Assembly (NCBI GenBank): GCA_031430595.1
Contig: JANPBU010000030.1
Location: forward strand, 1-64,000
DNA from: JANNBN01 sp031430595
GTDB lineage: Bacteria; Actinomycetota; Acidimicrobiia; Acidimicrobiales; JANYDT01
Direction: 5' to 3'
DNA length: 64,000 bases
The position numbers and the translations under genes were made by a program. Below, one piece after another: positions 1-7,584 of this stretch; position 1 is the stretch's first letter; every line of letters begins with the position of its first letter. The notes below the pieces were generated by a model. That model saw nothing but the letters and a program-made list of their open reading frames with translations. It was not told where the DNA came from and made no database searches.

Positions 1-121
1 TAATATTGCGGTGGTGGTTGAGTTGGGGAAGTCGATTGCGATGGAGGATGGTTTGAAGTTTGCGATTCGTGAGGGTGGTCGTACTGTTGGTGCTGGTCGT
101 GTGACGAAGATTTTGAAGTGA
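1..121 (+). CDS. tuf: Elongation factor Tu, C-terminal end (partial)
   Basis: Only the last 39 codons and the TGA stop (119-121) lie in the window, read from base 2. The translation contains REGGRTVGAGRVTKIL, the conserved end of EF-Tu domain 3, which carries aminoacyl-tRNA to the ribosome as a GTP complex. rpsJ begins 15 nt after the stop, so tuf and rpsJ are probably co-transcribed at the end of an rpsL-rpsG-fusA-tuf type operon. That operon lies outside the window and is inferred. Confidence 0.95.
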   Translation, partial: NIAVVVELGKSIAMEDGLKFAIREGGRTVGAGRVTKILK

Positions 122-136
122 ACGGACTGAACTGAC

Positions 137-451
137 ATGGCACAAAAAATCCGCATTCGTTTGAAGGCTTACGACCACGAGATCATCGATCAATCCACCA
201 AAAAGATCGTGGAAACTGTCGTTCGCACCGCCTCGAAGGTTCGGGGCCCCGTCCCCTTGCCCACCGAGAAGCATCGATACACGGTTATCCGTGGTCCTCA
301 TAAAGACAAAGACAGTCGTGAGCATTTCGAAATGCGTGTTCACAAGCGTCTGCTTGACATTCTTGAACCGTCCCCGAAGACAGTCGACTCGCTCCAGCGT
401 CTCGACCTTCCTGCCGGTGTTGAGATCGAAATCAAAATACTGAACGTGTAG
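137..451 (+). CDS. rpsJ: 30S ribosomal protein S10
   Basis: The 104-residue product matches S10 over its whole length, with the family pattern KIRIRLKAYDHEIID at the N-terminus and GVEIEIKI at the C-terminus. S10 sits in the head of the 30S subunit and in bacteria also acts as NusE in antitermination. The ATG at 137 is 15 nt behind the tuf stop. A strong hairpin with a T-rich tail follows 29 nt after the stop, so rpsJ looks like the last gene of the tuf operon and not the first gene of the S10 operon. Confidence 0.97.
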   Translation: MAQKIRIRLKAYDHEIIDQSTKKIVETVVRTASKVRGPVPLPTEKHRYTVIRGPHKDKDSREHFEMRVHKRLLDILEPSPKTVDSLQRLDLPAGVEIEIKILNV

Positions 452-480
452 CGAAAAAGCAGCACAAGATGGACTTCGAG

Positions 481-510
481 ATCCTCGCTTCGGCGAGGAT
501 TTTGGTTTTT
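481..510 (+). terminator. Rho-independent terminator after rpsJ
   Basis: An 8-bp perfect stem (ATCCTCGC at 481-488, GCGAGGAT at 493-500) closes a TTCG tetraloop and is followed at once by TTTGGTTTTT (501-510). This is a textbook intrinsic terminator. It lies between rpsJ and rplC, where many bacteria have continuous transcription. Confidence 0.85.
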
Positions 511-534
511 CTGATCCTAAAACCCTGCTAGCTT
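506..534 (+). promoter_or_regulatory. Candidate promoter of the rplC operon
   Basis: An extended -10 element, TGC followed by TAGCTT (526-534, fitting TGnTAnnnT), has a weak -35 (TTTTTC, 506-511) 17 nt upstream. It lies in the tail of the rpsJ terminator, the position expected for restarting transcription of the ribosomal protein cluster. The predicted start site is near 541, giving a leader of about 230 nt. The -35 is poor, so this is tentative. Confidence 0.4.
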
Positions 535-772
535 CTTACAGCCCCCGAAGAGCTAGGCGTCAGTCCGATCGTCACAGAGACGTTCGTCTGCCGACCCGAA
601 AGCCCTTCGAGGAACCAAAGTCGATGTCCAGTCGAGCCCGCTAGCGGGAACCGCCTGGCAAACCCATACGTGCGCTCTGCACGGCCTTCAGCCGTGTGGA
701 GCGTTTGCGTGTCAGGCCCCTGACACGTACGTGCAACTGAGCCCGCTCGAAACGAAACCAGCGAGACAAACC
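535..772 (+). promoter_or_regulatory. Structured 5' leader upstream of rplC
   Basis: There is no gene in this stretch. It ends with two strong hairpins. One has 14-bp arms with three G-U pairs (672-685 with 691-704, loop CTTCA). The other is a near-perfect palindrome (707-716 with 719-728) centred on GCCC. Neither has a T-run, so they are not simple terminators. A leader like this upstream of a ribosomal protein operon suggests autogenous control by one of its products, as known for L4 in enterobacteria. Which protein would bind is unknown. Confidence 0.5.
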
Positions 773-1411
773 ATGACCCGTACAGCGATAGTCGGCGAAA
801 AAGTCGGCATGACACAGCTCTGGGAGAACGACGTCGTCGTTCCCGTGACTGTTGTCAAGGTCAGCCCAGCGCGTGTCGTCCAGGTGAAAACCCCAGAGCG
901 CGACGGTTACGCCGCAATCCAGGTCACCTTCGGCAGCGTGAAGGCCAACCGAGTAAACAAACCCGATAAGGGCCACTTCGACAAGGCAGGCGTTGAGCCT
1001 GGTGTCGAGCTTCTTGAATTCCGTGTCGAAGACGCCGCTGCTTGGTCGGTTGGCCAAATCATTGGGGTTGACGCACTGGTTGCAGGGCAACTAGTTGACG
1101 TGACGGCGGTGAGCAAGGGTAAAGGTTTCGCTGGTGTGATGAAGCGCCACAACTTCAAGGGCTTGCCAGCGTCGCACGGTGCTCACCGTAACCATCGCCT
1201 ACCAGGGTCAATCGGCGCTTGCGCGACTCCAGGGCGTGTGTTCGTCGGTCAAAAGATGGCCGGTCGAATGGGGGCCGAACAGGTCACCACTCAAAACCTC
1301 AAAGTCATCCGTGCCGATGCCGAGCGGGAAGTTCTTTTGGTCCGTGGTGCGGTCCCCGGACCTCGAGGCGGCACCGTCGTTATTCGTTTGGCTGCAAAGG
1401 GCGGTAACTAA
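773..1411 (+). CDS. rplC: 50S ribosomal protein L3
   Basis: The 212-residue product begins MTRTAIVGEKVGMTQLW, the canonical L3 N-terminus. It contains the central signature GFAGVMKRHNFKG and the region GSIGACATPGRVFVGQKMAG. L3 is an early-assembling 23S rRNA-binding protein that reaches the peptidyl-transferase centre. An in-frame GTG at 731 would add 14 residues with no family match, so the ATG at 773 is preferred, although its Shine-Dalgarno is weak. It is the first gene of the cluster after the structured leader. Confidence 0.97.
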   Translation: MTRTAIVGEKVGMTQLWENDVVVPVTVVKVSPARVVQVKTPERDGYAAIQVTFGSVKANRVNKPDKGHFDKAGVEPGVELLEFRVEDAAAWSVGQIIGVDALVAGQLVDVTAVSKGKGFAGVMKRHNFKGLPASHGAHRNHRLPGSIGACATPGRVFVGQKMAGRMGAEQVTTQNLKVIRADAEREVLLVRGAVPGPRGGTVVIRLAAKGGN

Positions 1412-1413
1412 TC

Positions 1414-2037
1414 ATGACTGATCTCAAGCTCCGTTCGCAGGCTGGAGCCGACCTCGGTTCTATTGCTGGCGATGCCAACTGGTTCGGCATCGAGCCGAAC
1501 ATGTCGGTCATGCACCAAGTGGTCACCGCTCAACTGGCTGCCCGTCGTGCTGGCACCCAGAGTACGAAGACCCGAGCCGAAGTCTCTCGTTCTGGCCGCA
1601 AGGCCCGTAAGCAAAAGGGCGGCGGTACATCTCGTCAGGGCTCAATGCGTGGTCCTCAGTGGGTCGGCGGCGGTGTGGCCCTTGGGCCAAAACCACGCAA
1701 GTACTTGCAGCGCACACCAAAGAAGATGGTGAACTTGGCTCTCCGCTCGGCGCTGTCCGACCGAGCTACCGACGGACACGTCATCGTCATCGACGCGTTC
1801 ACCTCGACTGCCCCGAGTACTAAAGACGGTTCAAAGTCATTGACCGCTATGGGCATTGACGGCAAAGTCCTGGTCGTGCTCGACGCATCAAATGAGTCCG
1901 AGACTATTGGTGCGCTTTCGCTTCGCAATATTGGAAACGTGCAACTCATCGAGGCTGGCGAACTCAACGCCTACGACGTGTTGCGCAATGACTGGGTCGT
2001 GTTCTCCAAGGGCACTCTTCCCGGGGAGCAGAACTAA
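1414..2037 (+). CDS. rplD: 50S ribosomal protein L4
   Basis: The 207-residue product matches L4. The internal loop GGGTSRQGSMRGPQWVGGG reaches into the exit tunnel, and the C-terminal globular domain ends with NAYDVLRNDWVVF. L4 helps nucleate 50S assembly and in some bacteria represses its own operon. It starts 2 nt after the rplC stop and ends just before rplW, consistent with translational coupling. Confidence 0.97.
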   Translation: MTDLKLRSQAGADLGSIAGDANWFGIEPNMSVMHQVVTAQLAARRAGTQSTKTRAEVSRSGRKARKQKGGGTSRQGSMRGPQWVGGGVALGPKPRKYLQRTPKKMVNLALRSALSDRATDGHVIVIDAFTSTAPSTKDGSKSLTAMGIDGKVLVVLDASNESETIGALSLRNIGNVQLIEAGELNAYDVLRNDWVVFSKGTLPGEQN

Positions 2038-2038
2038 C

Positions 2039-2329
2039 ATGAAAGACCCACGCGACGTCATCATTTCGCCAGTCGTGAGCGAAAAGTCTTACTCGCTCAT
2101 TGAAAATGGTGTCTATACCTTTGTTGTTGCCCCTGGCACCAACAAAACTGAGATTCGCCAAGCCGTTGAAGCCATCTTCTCTGTCAAGGTGAAGAGCGTG
2201 AACACGCTGAACCGCCAGGGAAAACGCACCCGTAATCGCAAAACTGGGAAGTTCAATTCTCAGCCCGACCACAAGCGTGCCATCGTTTCCCTTGCCGGCA
2301 ACGACCGCATCCCGTTGTTCGAGAACTAG
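2039..2329 (+). CDS. rplW: 50S ribosomal protein L23
   Basis: The 96-residue product begins MKDPRDVIISPVVSEKSY, the typical L23 start, and contains the pattern VVAPGTNKTEIRQAVE. L23 lies at the tunnel exit and is the docking site for trigger factor and SRP. The same frame is open upstream to 1856, but that part lies inside rplD in another frame and has no L23 match. The ATG at 2039 lies directly behind the rplD stop. Confidence 0.96.
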   Translation: MKDPRDVIISPVVSEKSYSLIENGVYTFVVAPGTNKTEIRQAVEAIFSVKVKSVNTLNRQGKRTRNRKTGKFNSQPDHKRAIVSLAGNDRIPLFEN

Positions 2330-2341
2330 GCCAGGACAGTC

Positions 2342-3178
2342 ATGGCAATTCGTCATCGCAAACCAACCAGCCCCGGTCGTCGATTTCAGTCGACTTCGGA
2401 CTTCGCTGAGATTACTACCGACCGTCCTGAGAAGTCGTTGCTGGCCCCCCTCACGAAGAGCGGTGGGCGCAATAGCTACGGACGCAAGACATCTCGACAC
2501 CGTGGTGGTGGCCACAAGCGTCAATACCGCATTATTGACTTCAAGCGCCTCAAGGACGGGGTTCCCGCCAAGGTCGCTACGGTCGAATACGATCCAAACC
2601 GAACGTGTCGCATTGCGTTGCTTCATTACGCCGATGGTGAGAAGCGCTACATCTTGGCTCCGGCCAAGTTGAACGTAGGTGACACGGTTATCAGTGGCCA
2701 GGGCTCAGATATCAAGCCTGGTAACTCGATGCAGCTTCGCTACATGCCAGTCGGTACCGTGGTCCACAACGTCGAGATCAAACCTGGCGGGGGCGGAAAA
2801 ATGGCTCGTGCTGCCGGAATGGGCGTGCAACTTGTTGCGAAAGAGGGCGACTTTGCCACCCTTCGTCTCCCAAGCTCGGAAATGCGCCGTGTTCCGATCG
2901 ACTGCCGAGCCACCGTTGGCGAAGTAGGCAACTCAGAGCACGAACTCGAAACACTCGGCAAAGCTGGCCGTGCTCGTTGGAAGGGTCGTCGCCCACAAAC
3001 TCGTGGTGTAGCTATGAACCCAGTTGACCATCCGCATGGTGGTGGCGAAGGTAAAACGTCCGGTGGACGACATCCAGTATCGCCGTGGGGCAAGCCTGAA
3101 GGCCGTACCCGCGACAAGAACAAAGAAAGCCAGAAGCTCATCGTGCGCCGCCGTCGTTCACGTGGCAGCCGGCGCTAA
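2342..3178 (+). CDS. rplB: 50S ribosomal protein L2
   Basis: The 278-residue product matches L2 end to end: an N-terminal MAIRHRKPTSPGRR, two RNA-binding beta-barrel domains, and the C-terminal signature VDHPHGGGEGKTSGGRHP with the histidine near the peptidyl-transferase centre. The length is typical of actinobacteria. It starts 12 nt after rplW. Confidence 0.98.
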   Translation: MAIRHRKPTSPGRRFQSTSDFAEITTDRPEKSLLAPLTKSGGRNSYGRKTSRHRGGGHKRQYRIIDFKRLKDGVPAKVATVEYDPNRTCRIALLHYADGEKRYILAPAKLNVGDTVISGQGSDIKPGNSMQLRYMPVGTVVHNVEIKPGGGGKMARAAGMGVQLVAKEGDFATLRLPSSEMRRVPIDCRATVGEVGNSEHELETLGKAGRARWKGRRPQTRGVAMNPVDHPHGGGEGKTSGGRHPVSPWGKPEGRTRDKNKESQKLIVRRRRSRGSRR

Positions 3179-3194
3179 GGGATAGAGGAACGTT

Positions 3195-3473
3195 ATGCCC
3201 CGTAGTCTCAAAAAGGGTCCGTTCGTTGACGACCATCTGTTGAAGAAGGTCGATGCGTTGAACGAAAAGGGCGACAAAAAGGTCATCAAGACCTGGTCAC
3301 GTCGCTCGACCATTATCCCCGACATGATCGGCCATACCATTGCTGTGCACGACGGACGTAAGCACGTTCCGGTGTATGTCACTGAGTCCATGGTCGGACA
3401 CAAGCTTGGCGAATTCGCACCAACCCGAACCTTCCGGTTTCACGCCGGCCAGGAAAAGTCAGGGAAGCGCTGA
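3195..3473 (+). CDS. rpsS: 30S ribosomal protein S19
   Basis: The 92-residue product begins MPRSLKKGPFVDDHLLKK and contains HDGRKHVPVYVTESMVGHK, both diagnostic of S19. S19 sits in the head of the small subunit with S13, near the A-site tRNA. The gene is between rplB and rplV, its standard place, and is preceded by a GAGG-like ribosome binding site. Confidence 0.97.
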   Translation: MPRSLKKGPFVDDHLLKKVDALNEKGDKKVIKTWSRRSTIIPDMIGHTIAVHDGRKHVPVYVTESMVGHKLGEFAPTRTFRFHAGQEKSGKR

Positions 3474-3475
3474 TT

Positions 3476-4417
3476 ATGACCGCTGCTAAAACCAACGAGT
3501 CCCCTGCCCTTGCCCGCAAGGGCGGCCAACGTGGTCCTTCCAATGAACAGGTTCGTTCAATCGCCAAATACGTGCGGACATCGCCGTACAAGATGCGAGT
3601 TGTTCTTGACCTCATCCGTGGCCACAAGGTTTCCGATGCTGCTGATATTCTTCGCTTGTGTGAGCGCGACGCAGCGATCACCATCGGTAAGGTACTTCGC
3701 TCTGCTGTGTCCAACGCCGTAAACAACGAAGGTCGTGCTGCTGAAGAGCTGTATGTCTCGGCTTGCTTTGCTGACGAGGGTCCAACGATTAAGCGCTTCC
3801 GTCCACGTGCTCGTGGACGCACCGGTCAGATTTTGAAGCGTACGTGCCACGTCACGGTGGTCGTGAGCTCTCTTCCAGAGAACTTGATGGCCGAAGCTCG
3901 TTCGAAGGGTGCAGCTTCAGTTGAAGCTCGTGCTCGTCGCACAGCTGGTAATCGAGCTCAAGCCGAAGCGAATGCAGCCGACACTCGTCGTGCCGCTTCG
4001 GGTACGGCCGAGACGGTTGCCGGGGCCACGTTGGAAGATTCAGCGCCTTCGGAAATTGCCGAAACGACAGTCGTTGCTACCGAGGTGCAAGCCCTCGTTG
4101 CAGCTACCGACGATGAAAGCACCAACGTTGAAAGCACCGACGTTGAAAGCACCGAAGTAAGCAATACGGAATCAACTGAATCAACCGGTTCAGCAGACAA
4201 GCTCAATCAGATCATCGGCATTGGCCCGAAGCTCGAAGTTGAACTCAACGCCGCCGGAATCCACACCTTCGCCCAGCTCGCTGCTCTCTCTGATGAAGAG
4301 ATTGTGGCACTCGACGCCAAGGTAACCCGCTCTGCCGAGCAGATCACTGACTGGCGTACCCAAGCCCAGCAGATCATCGACGGCACGTGGGTCGACACCA
4401 GTACCAAGAACACCTGA
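3476..4417 (+). CDS. rplV: 50S ribosomal protein L22 with long C-terminal helix-hairpin-helix extension
   Basis: Residues 20-135 are a normal L22 core (AKYVRTSPYKMRVVLDLIRG, PTIKRFRPRARGR), which lines the exit tunnel. L22 is usually about 110-130 residues, but this reading frame runs to 313. Residues about 140-237 form an Ala-rich then Ser/Thr/Glu-rich linker. Residues about 240-305 form a helix-hairpin-helix-like domain (NQIIGIGPKLEVELNAAGI, FAQLAALSDEEI), the kind that binds nucleic acid non-specifically. The frame is unbroken and rpsC follows directly, so this is a true fusion and not an assembly joint. Similar tails are known on some actinobacterial ribosomal proteins; what they do is not established. 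Confidence 0.93.
   Translation: MTAAKTNESPALARKGGQRGPSNEQVRSIAKYVRTSPYKMRVVLDLIRGHKVSDAADILRLCERDAAITIGKVLRSAVSNAVNNEGRAAEELYVSACFADEGPTIKRFRPRARGRTGQILKRTCHVTVVVSSLPENLMAEARSKGAASVEARARRTAGNRAQAEANAADTRRAASGTAETVAGATLEDSAPSEIAETTVVATEVQALVAATDDESTNVESTDVESTEVSNTESTESTGSADKLNQIIGIGPKLEVELNAAGIHTFAQLAALSDEEIVALDAKVTRSAEQITDWRTQAQQIIDGTWVDTSTKNT
4109..4153 (+). repeat. 15-bp tandem repeat, three copies, inside rplV
   Basis: Three head-to-tail copies of a 15-bp unit (GACGATGAAAGCACC, AACGTTGAAAGCACC, GACGTTGAAAGCACC) encode the repeated pentapeptide (D/N)-(D/V)-E-S-T in the acidic linker of L22. The copies differ only at one to three positions, which suggests growth of the linker by slippage. 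Confidence 0.8.
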
Positions 4418-4437
4418 GATCGGAATAGAACGCACTC

Positions 4438-5361
4438 ATGGGCCAGAAAGTAAATCCATACGGATTCCGCCTCGGTATTACCACCGAGTGGAAGTCCCGC
4501 TGGTTCGCCGATCGGGAGTACCGCAAGTACCTCATCGAAGACCACCAAATTCGTGTCTATCTGATGGCAGAGCTGAAGAAAGCTTTCGTTAGCCGGGTAG
4601 AAATCGAACGTACTCGTGATCGCTTACGAGTCGACGTTCACACTGCTCGGCCGGGTATCGTCATCGGCCGTAAAGGTACTGAAAGTCAGCGTCTCACTGC
4701 TGGTTTGCAGAAGATCACGAGCAATCCGAAGGTTCAGCTCAACATTGTAGAGATCAAGCAACCCGAACTTGACTCTGCGCTGATCGCACAGGGCGTCGCC
4801 GACCAGCTTGCTGGCCGTGTGAGCTTCCGTCGTGCAATGAAGCGTGCCGTTCAAACTGCTCAGAAGGCTGGTGCCCTTGGCATCAAGGTGCAGTGTTCTG
4901 GTCGACTTGGCGGGGCTGAGATGAGTCGCTCCGAGTGGTATCGCGAGGGTCGTGTTCCATTGCACACCTTGCGCGCTGACATCGATTACGGGTTCCGCGA
5001 GGCCGAAACGACGTATGGTCGCCTCGGCGTCAAGGTGTGGATCTACAAGGGTGACATTCTTCCCTACAAGACTTCCGTTAATGACAAGGCAATCCGTGAG
5101 GCAGCACTTGCTGTCGGCGAACCTGTCGGTGCAGCCGATCGACCACGTCGTGTCATCAGCGCCGGTGGTGGACGTCGCAAGGAAGAAACGACTGCGGTTG
5201 ACGTCGAGGCAATTGCTTCGGCAGATCTGCCTGTCGATGTTGCACCGATCATCCAAACCGCTGATCCCGAGCTTGAAGCACGCTTGAACCGTGAAGAGGA
5301 ACTTGAGCGCCGTGCTAACGCCGGTCACGAGACCCCACACTTCCGAATGGGTGAGGAGTAG
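4438..5361 (+). CDS. rpsC: 30S ribosomal protein S3 with acidic C-terminal tail
   Basis: The first roughly 215 residues are a standard S3: MGQKVNPYGFRLGITTEWKS, a KH domain with the GRKG loop (VIGRKGTESQRL), and the C-terminal S3 domain with CSGRLGGAEMSRSEW. S3 lies at the mRNA entry site and contributes helicase activity. Residues about 216-307 form an extra acidic tail rich in Ala, Glu and Val (VDVEAIASADLPVDVAPI). Actinobacterial S3 proteins often carry such tails. The gene ends 2 nt before rplP. Confidence 0.97.
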   Translation: MGQKVNPYGFRLGITTEWKSRWFADREYRKYLIEDHQIRVYLMAELKKAFVSRVEIERTRDRLRVDVHTARPGIVIGRKGTESQRLTAGLQKITSNPKVQLNIVEIKQPELDSALIAQGVADQLAGRVSFRRAMKRAVQTAQKAGALGIKVQCSGRLGGAEMSRSEWYREGRVPLHTLRADIDYGFREAETTYGRLGVKVWIYKGDILPYKTSVNDKAIREAALAVGEPVGAADRPRRVISAGGGRRKEETTAVDVEAIASADLPVDVAPIIQTADPELEARLNREEELERRANAGHETPHFRMGEE

Positions 5362-5363
5362 TC

Positions 5364-5780
5364 ATGTTGATGCCCCGTCGAGTAGCTCACCGTAAGCAGC
5401 AGCGTGGTCGTATGACCGGCACTGCGAAGGGTGGAACCGAACTCAATTTCGGCGAATATGGAATTCAGGCTATGGAACCTGCGTGGGTCACCGCTCGCCA
5501 GATTGAAGCAGCCCGTATTGCCATGACCCGTCGTGTCAAGCGTGGTGGCAAGATCTGGATCCGTGTGTTCCCAGATAAGCCGGTCACCCAGAAGCCAGCC
5601 GAAACCCGCATGGGTTCGGGTAAAGGTAACCCTGAGTACTGGGTTGCCGTAGTTAAGCCTGGTCGAATTTTGTTCGAGATGTCAGGGGTCACCGAAGAGC
5701 TTGCCAAAGAGGCTTTGACGCTTGCCATCCAGAAGCTGCCAATGAAGGCACGCTTCGTAACCAAGGAAGAGAGCCTCTGA
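5364..5780 (+). CDS. rplP: 50S ribosomal protein L16
   Basis: The 138-residue product begins MLMPRRVAHRKQQRGRM, the L16 N-terminus, and contains PDKPVTQKPAETRMGSGKG, the conserved loop near the A-site finger. L16 completes the tRNA-binding region of the 50S subunit. The ATG at 5364 is favoured because most L16 proteins begin ML(M/I)P. Its stop codon overlaps the rpmC start by one base. Confidence 0.97.
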   Translation: MLMPRRVAHRKQQRGRMTGTAKGGTELNFGEYGIQAMEPAWVTARQIEAARIAMTRRVKRGGKIWIRVFPDKPVTQKPAETRMGSGKGNPEYWVAVVKPGRILFEMSGVTEELAKEALTLAIQKLPMKARFVTKEESL

Positions 5781-6007
5781 TGGCCAAAGCCATTACAGCG
5801 TTCACGAACTTGAGCGATACCGAATTGGTCACCAAGCTCGCTGAAACCAAGCAGGAACTTTTCAACCTGCGATTTCAGCGTGCGCAAGGTCAACTCGAAA
5901 ACTCCGCTCGTATGGGCATCCTCCGTAAGGATGTGGCCCGCATCAACATGCTGTTGCGCTCACGTGAGATAGCCGCAGCCGAAACATCCCTCGCAGGGAA
6001 GAAGTGA
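5780..6007 (+). CDS. rpmC: 50S ribosomal protein L29
   Basis: The 75-residue product is a two-helix L29 with the signature ELFNLRFQRAQGQLENSARM. L29 sits at the exit tunnel next to L23. The ATG shares one base with the rplP stop (TGATG), indicating coupled translation. rpsQ follows within a few bases. Confidence 0.95.
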   Translation: MAKAITAFTNLSDTELVTKLAETKQELFNLRFQRAQGQLENSARMGILRKDVARINMLLRSREIAAAETSLAGKK

Positions 6008-6012
6008 TCACG

Positions 6013-6315
6013 ATGAGTGACGAAACCAACATCACTGAAGCTGCCGCAGAACCTGCTGTCGAAGCTCGCGCGAACCGCAAGGTTCGTGAGGGCCGAGTTG
6101 CATCTTGCGGTATGGAAAAGACCATCGTTGTGACGGTCGTCGACCGAGTGCGCCATGGTCGCTACTCGAAGACGATTCAGAGGACGCAACGCCTCTATGC
6201 CCATGACGAATTGAACGACGCAAAGGTAGGTGATCGGGTAACCATCATGGAAACTCGTCCGCTCTCAAAACTTAAGCGTTGGCGTCTCGTAGAGGTTTTG
6301 GAGCGTGCACGATGA
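6013..6315 (+). CDS. rpsQ: 30S ribosomal protein S17
   Basis: The 100-residue product has an S17 OB-fold core (GRVASCGMEKTIVVTVVDRV, DRVTIMETRPLSKLKRWRLV), which binds 16S rRNA early in assembly. About 20 extra N-terminal residues are acidic and Ala-rich. An upstream in-frame GTG at 6004 overlaps the rpmC stop; the ATG at 6013 is preferred. The stop overlaps the rplN start as ATGA. Confidence 0.94.
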   Translation: MSDETNITEAAAEPAVEARANRKVREGRVASCGMEKTIVVTVVDRVRHGRYSKTIQRTQRLYAHDELNDAKVGDRVTIMETRPLSKLKRWRLVEVLERAR

Positions 6316-6680
6316 TTCAGACCGAATCCCGACTCCGTGTCGCCGACAACACTGGTGCCAAAGAAGTTTTGGTTATCAAGGTGCTTGGTGGCACTCGCCG
6401 CCGCTACGCCAGCGTCGGTGACGTCATTATCTGCGCTGTGAAAGACGCAATGCCTAATGGCAGCGTCAAGCGCGGTGACGTTGTTCGATGTGTAGTTGTT
6501 CGTACAAAGAAGGAAAAGCGCCGCAAAGATGGCAGCTACATCCGCTTTGACGACAACGCTGCCGTGGTCATTAACGACAAACTTGAACCGCGTGGAACGC
6601 GTATCTTTGGCCCGGTTGGCCGTGAGCTACGTGACAAGAAGTTCATGCGTATTGTTTCGCTCGCACCGGAAGTTATTTGA
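6312..6680 (+). CDS. rplN: 50S ribosomal protein L14
   Basis: The 122-residue product is a complete L14: MIQTESRLRVADNTGAKEVL at the start, and EPRGTRIFGPVGRELRDKKF near the end. L14 lies at the 30S-50S interface. The frame is open upstream to 6279, but the ATG at 6312 gives the exact family length and overlaps the rpsQ stop by 4 nt (ATGA). Confidence 0.97.
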   Translation: MIQTESRLRVADNTGAKEVLVIKVLGGTRRRYASVGDVIICAVKDAMPNGSVKRGDVVRCVVVRTKKEKRRKDGSYIRFDDNAAVVINDKLEPRGTRIFGPVGRELRDKKFMRIVSLAPEVI

Positions 6681-6681
6681 T

Positions 6682-6996
6682 ATGCCAGGAATGCGAATCA
6701 AGAAGGGTGACACCGTCGTGGTGCTCACTGGCAAAGACAAGGGCAAGGTTGGCACTGTGCTGATCGCTCGCCCGAAAGATGGCACCGTTATTGTTGACGG
6801 CGTGAACGTTGTGAAGCGTCACACCAAGCAAAAGTCGGCGACCGACCAAGCTGGAATTGTTGACAAGATCATGCCTTTGGCCGTGTCGAATGTTGCGATC
6901 GCCGGACCTGGCAACAAGCCGGCTCGGGTTGGTTACAAAATTGCTGCCGACGGAACCAAGTCACGCATCAACAAGCGAACTGGAGCTGCACTATGA
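6682..6996 (+). CDS. rplX: 50S ribosomal protein L24
   Basis: The 104-residue product has the KOW motif expected of L24 (KKGDTVVVLTGKDKGKVGTV), followed by VDGVNVVKRHTK. L24 is one of two initiators of 50S assembly. The ATG at 6682 is one base after the rplN stop; a second ATG at 6691 is an alternative. It overlaps rplE by 4 nt. Confidence 0.96.
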   Translation: MPGMRIKKGDTVVVLTGKDKGKVGTVLIARPKDGTVIVDGVNVVKRHTKQKSATDQAGIVDKIMPLAVSNVAIAGPGNKPARVGYKIAADGTKSRINKRTGAAL

Positions 6997-7583
6997 GCGC
7001 CGCCGCAAGCACCGTGTTGCCGGGTGTTGAAACACCTCGGCTCAAGCTTCGTTACAACGAGACGGTCCGGTCGCAGCTTAAAGATCAGCTTGGTCTCGGT
7101 AACATCATGGAAGTGCCTCGATTTGAAAAGATCGTTGTTAACTCCGGTGTCGGCCGTGCCACCCAGCAGCCTTCGTTGCTTGACGGAGCCATAACGGACA
7201 TCACGAAAATCACTGGCCAAAAGCCCATGATTGCCCGTGCTACCCAGTCGATCGCTGGCTTCAAGCTTCGAGAGACTCAGGCTATCGGCGTGAAGGTAAC
7301 TCTTCGTGGTGACCGCATGTGGGAATTCTTCGACCGTCTTGTGTCGTTGGCCATCCCACGTATCCGTGACTTCCGGGGTTTGAACCCGAAGTCGTTTGAT
7401 GGCCGGGGCAACTACACGTTCGGTATCACCGAACAGCTGATCTTTCCGGAGATCGAATATGACAAGGTTGACGCGCCTCGTGGTTTTGATATCACGATCG
7501 TGACTTCTGCACGCACCAATGCCGAAGGTAAAGCACTACTTGATGCTTTCGGTTTCCCGTTCAAGCGCGAAGGGCAAAACTGA
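6993..7583 (+). CDS. rplE: 50S ribosomal protein L5
   Basis: The 196-residue product matches L5, with VPRFEKIVVNSGVGRATQ, GQKPMIARATQSIAGFKLRE and a C-terminal DITIVTSARTNAEGKALL. L5 binds 5S rRNA in the central protuberance. The start overlaps the rplX stop (ATGA). About 15 N-terminal residues are extra relative to short L5 proteins, as seen in many actinobacteria. Confidence 0.97.
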   Translation: MSAAASTVLPGVETPRLKLRYNETVRSQLKDQLGLGNIMEVPRFEKIVVNSGVGRATQQPSLLDGAITDITKITGQKPMIARATQSIAGFKLRETQAIGVKVTLRGDRMWEFFDRLVSLAIPRIRDFRGLNPKSFDGRGNYTFGITEQLIFPEIEYDKVDAPRGFDITIVTSARTNAEGKALLDAFGFPFKREGQN

Positions 7584-7584
7584 C

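Noticed and set aside
731..772. GTG start for rplC 14 codons upstream
   Set aside because: The extra residues do not match L3 and overlap the leader; the canonical start MTRTAIVGEKVG is at 773.
528..1158. Minus-strand open frames across the rplC leader and rplC
   Set aside because: They are antisense to rplC or to the structured leader, have no family match, and show no ribosome binding site.
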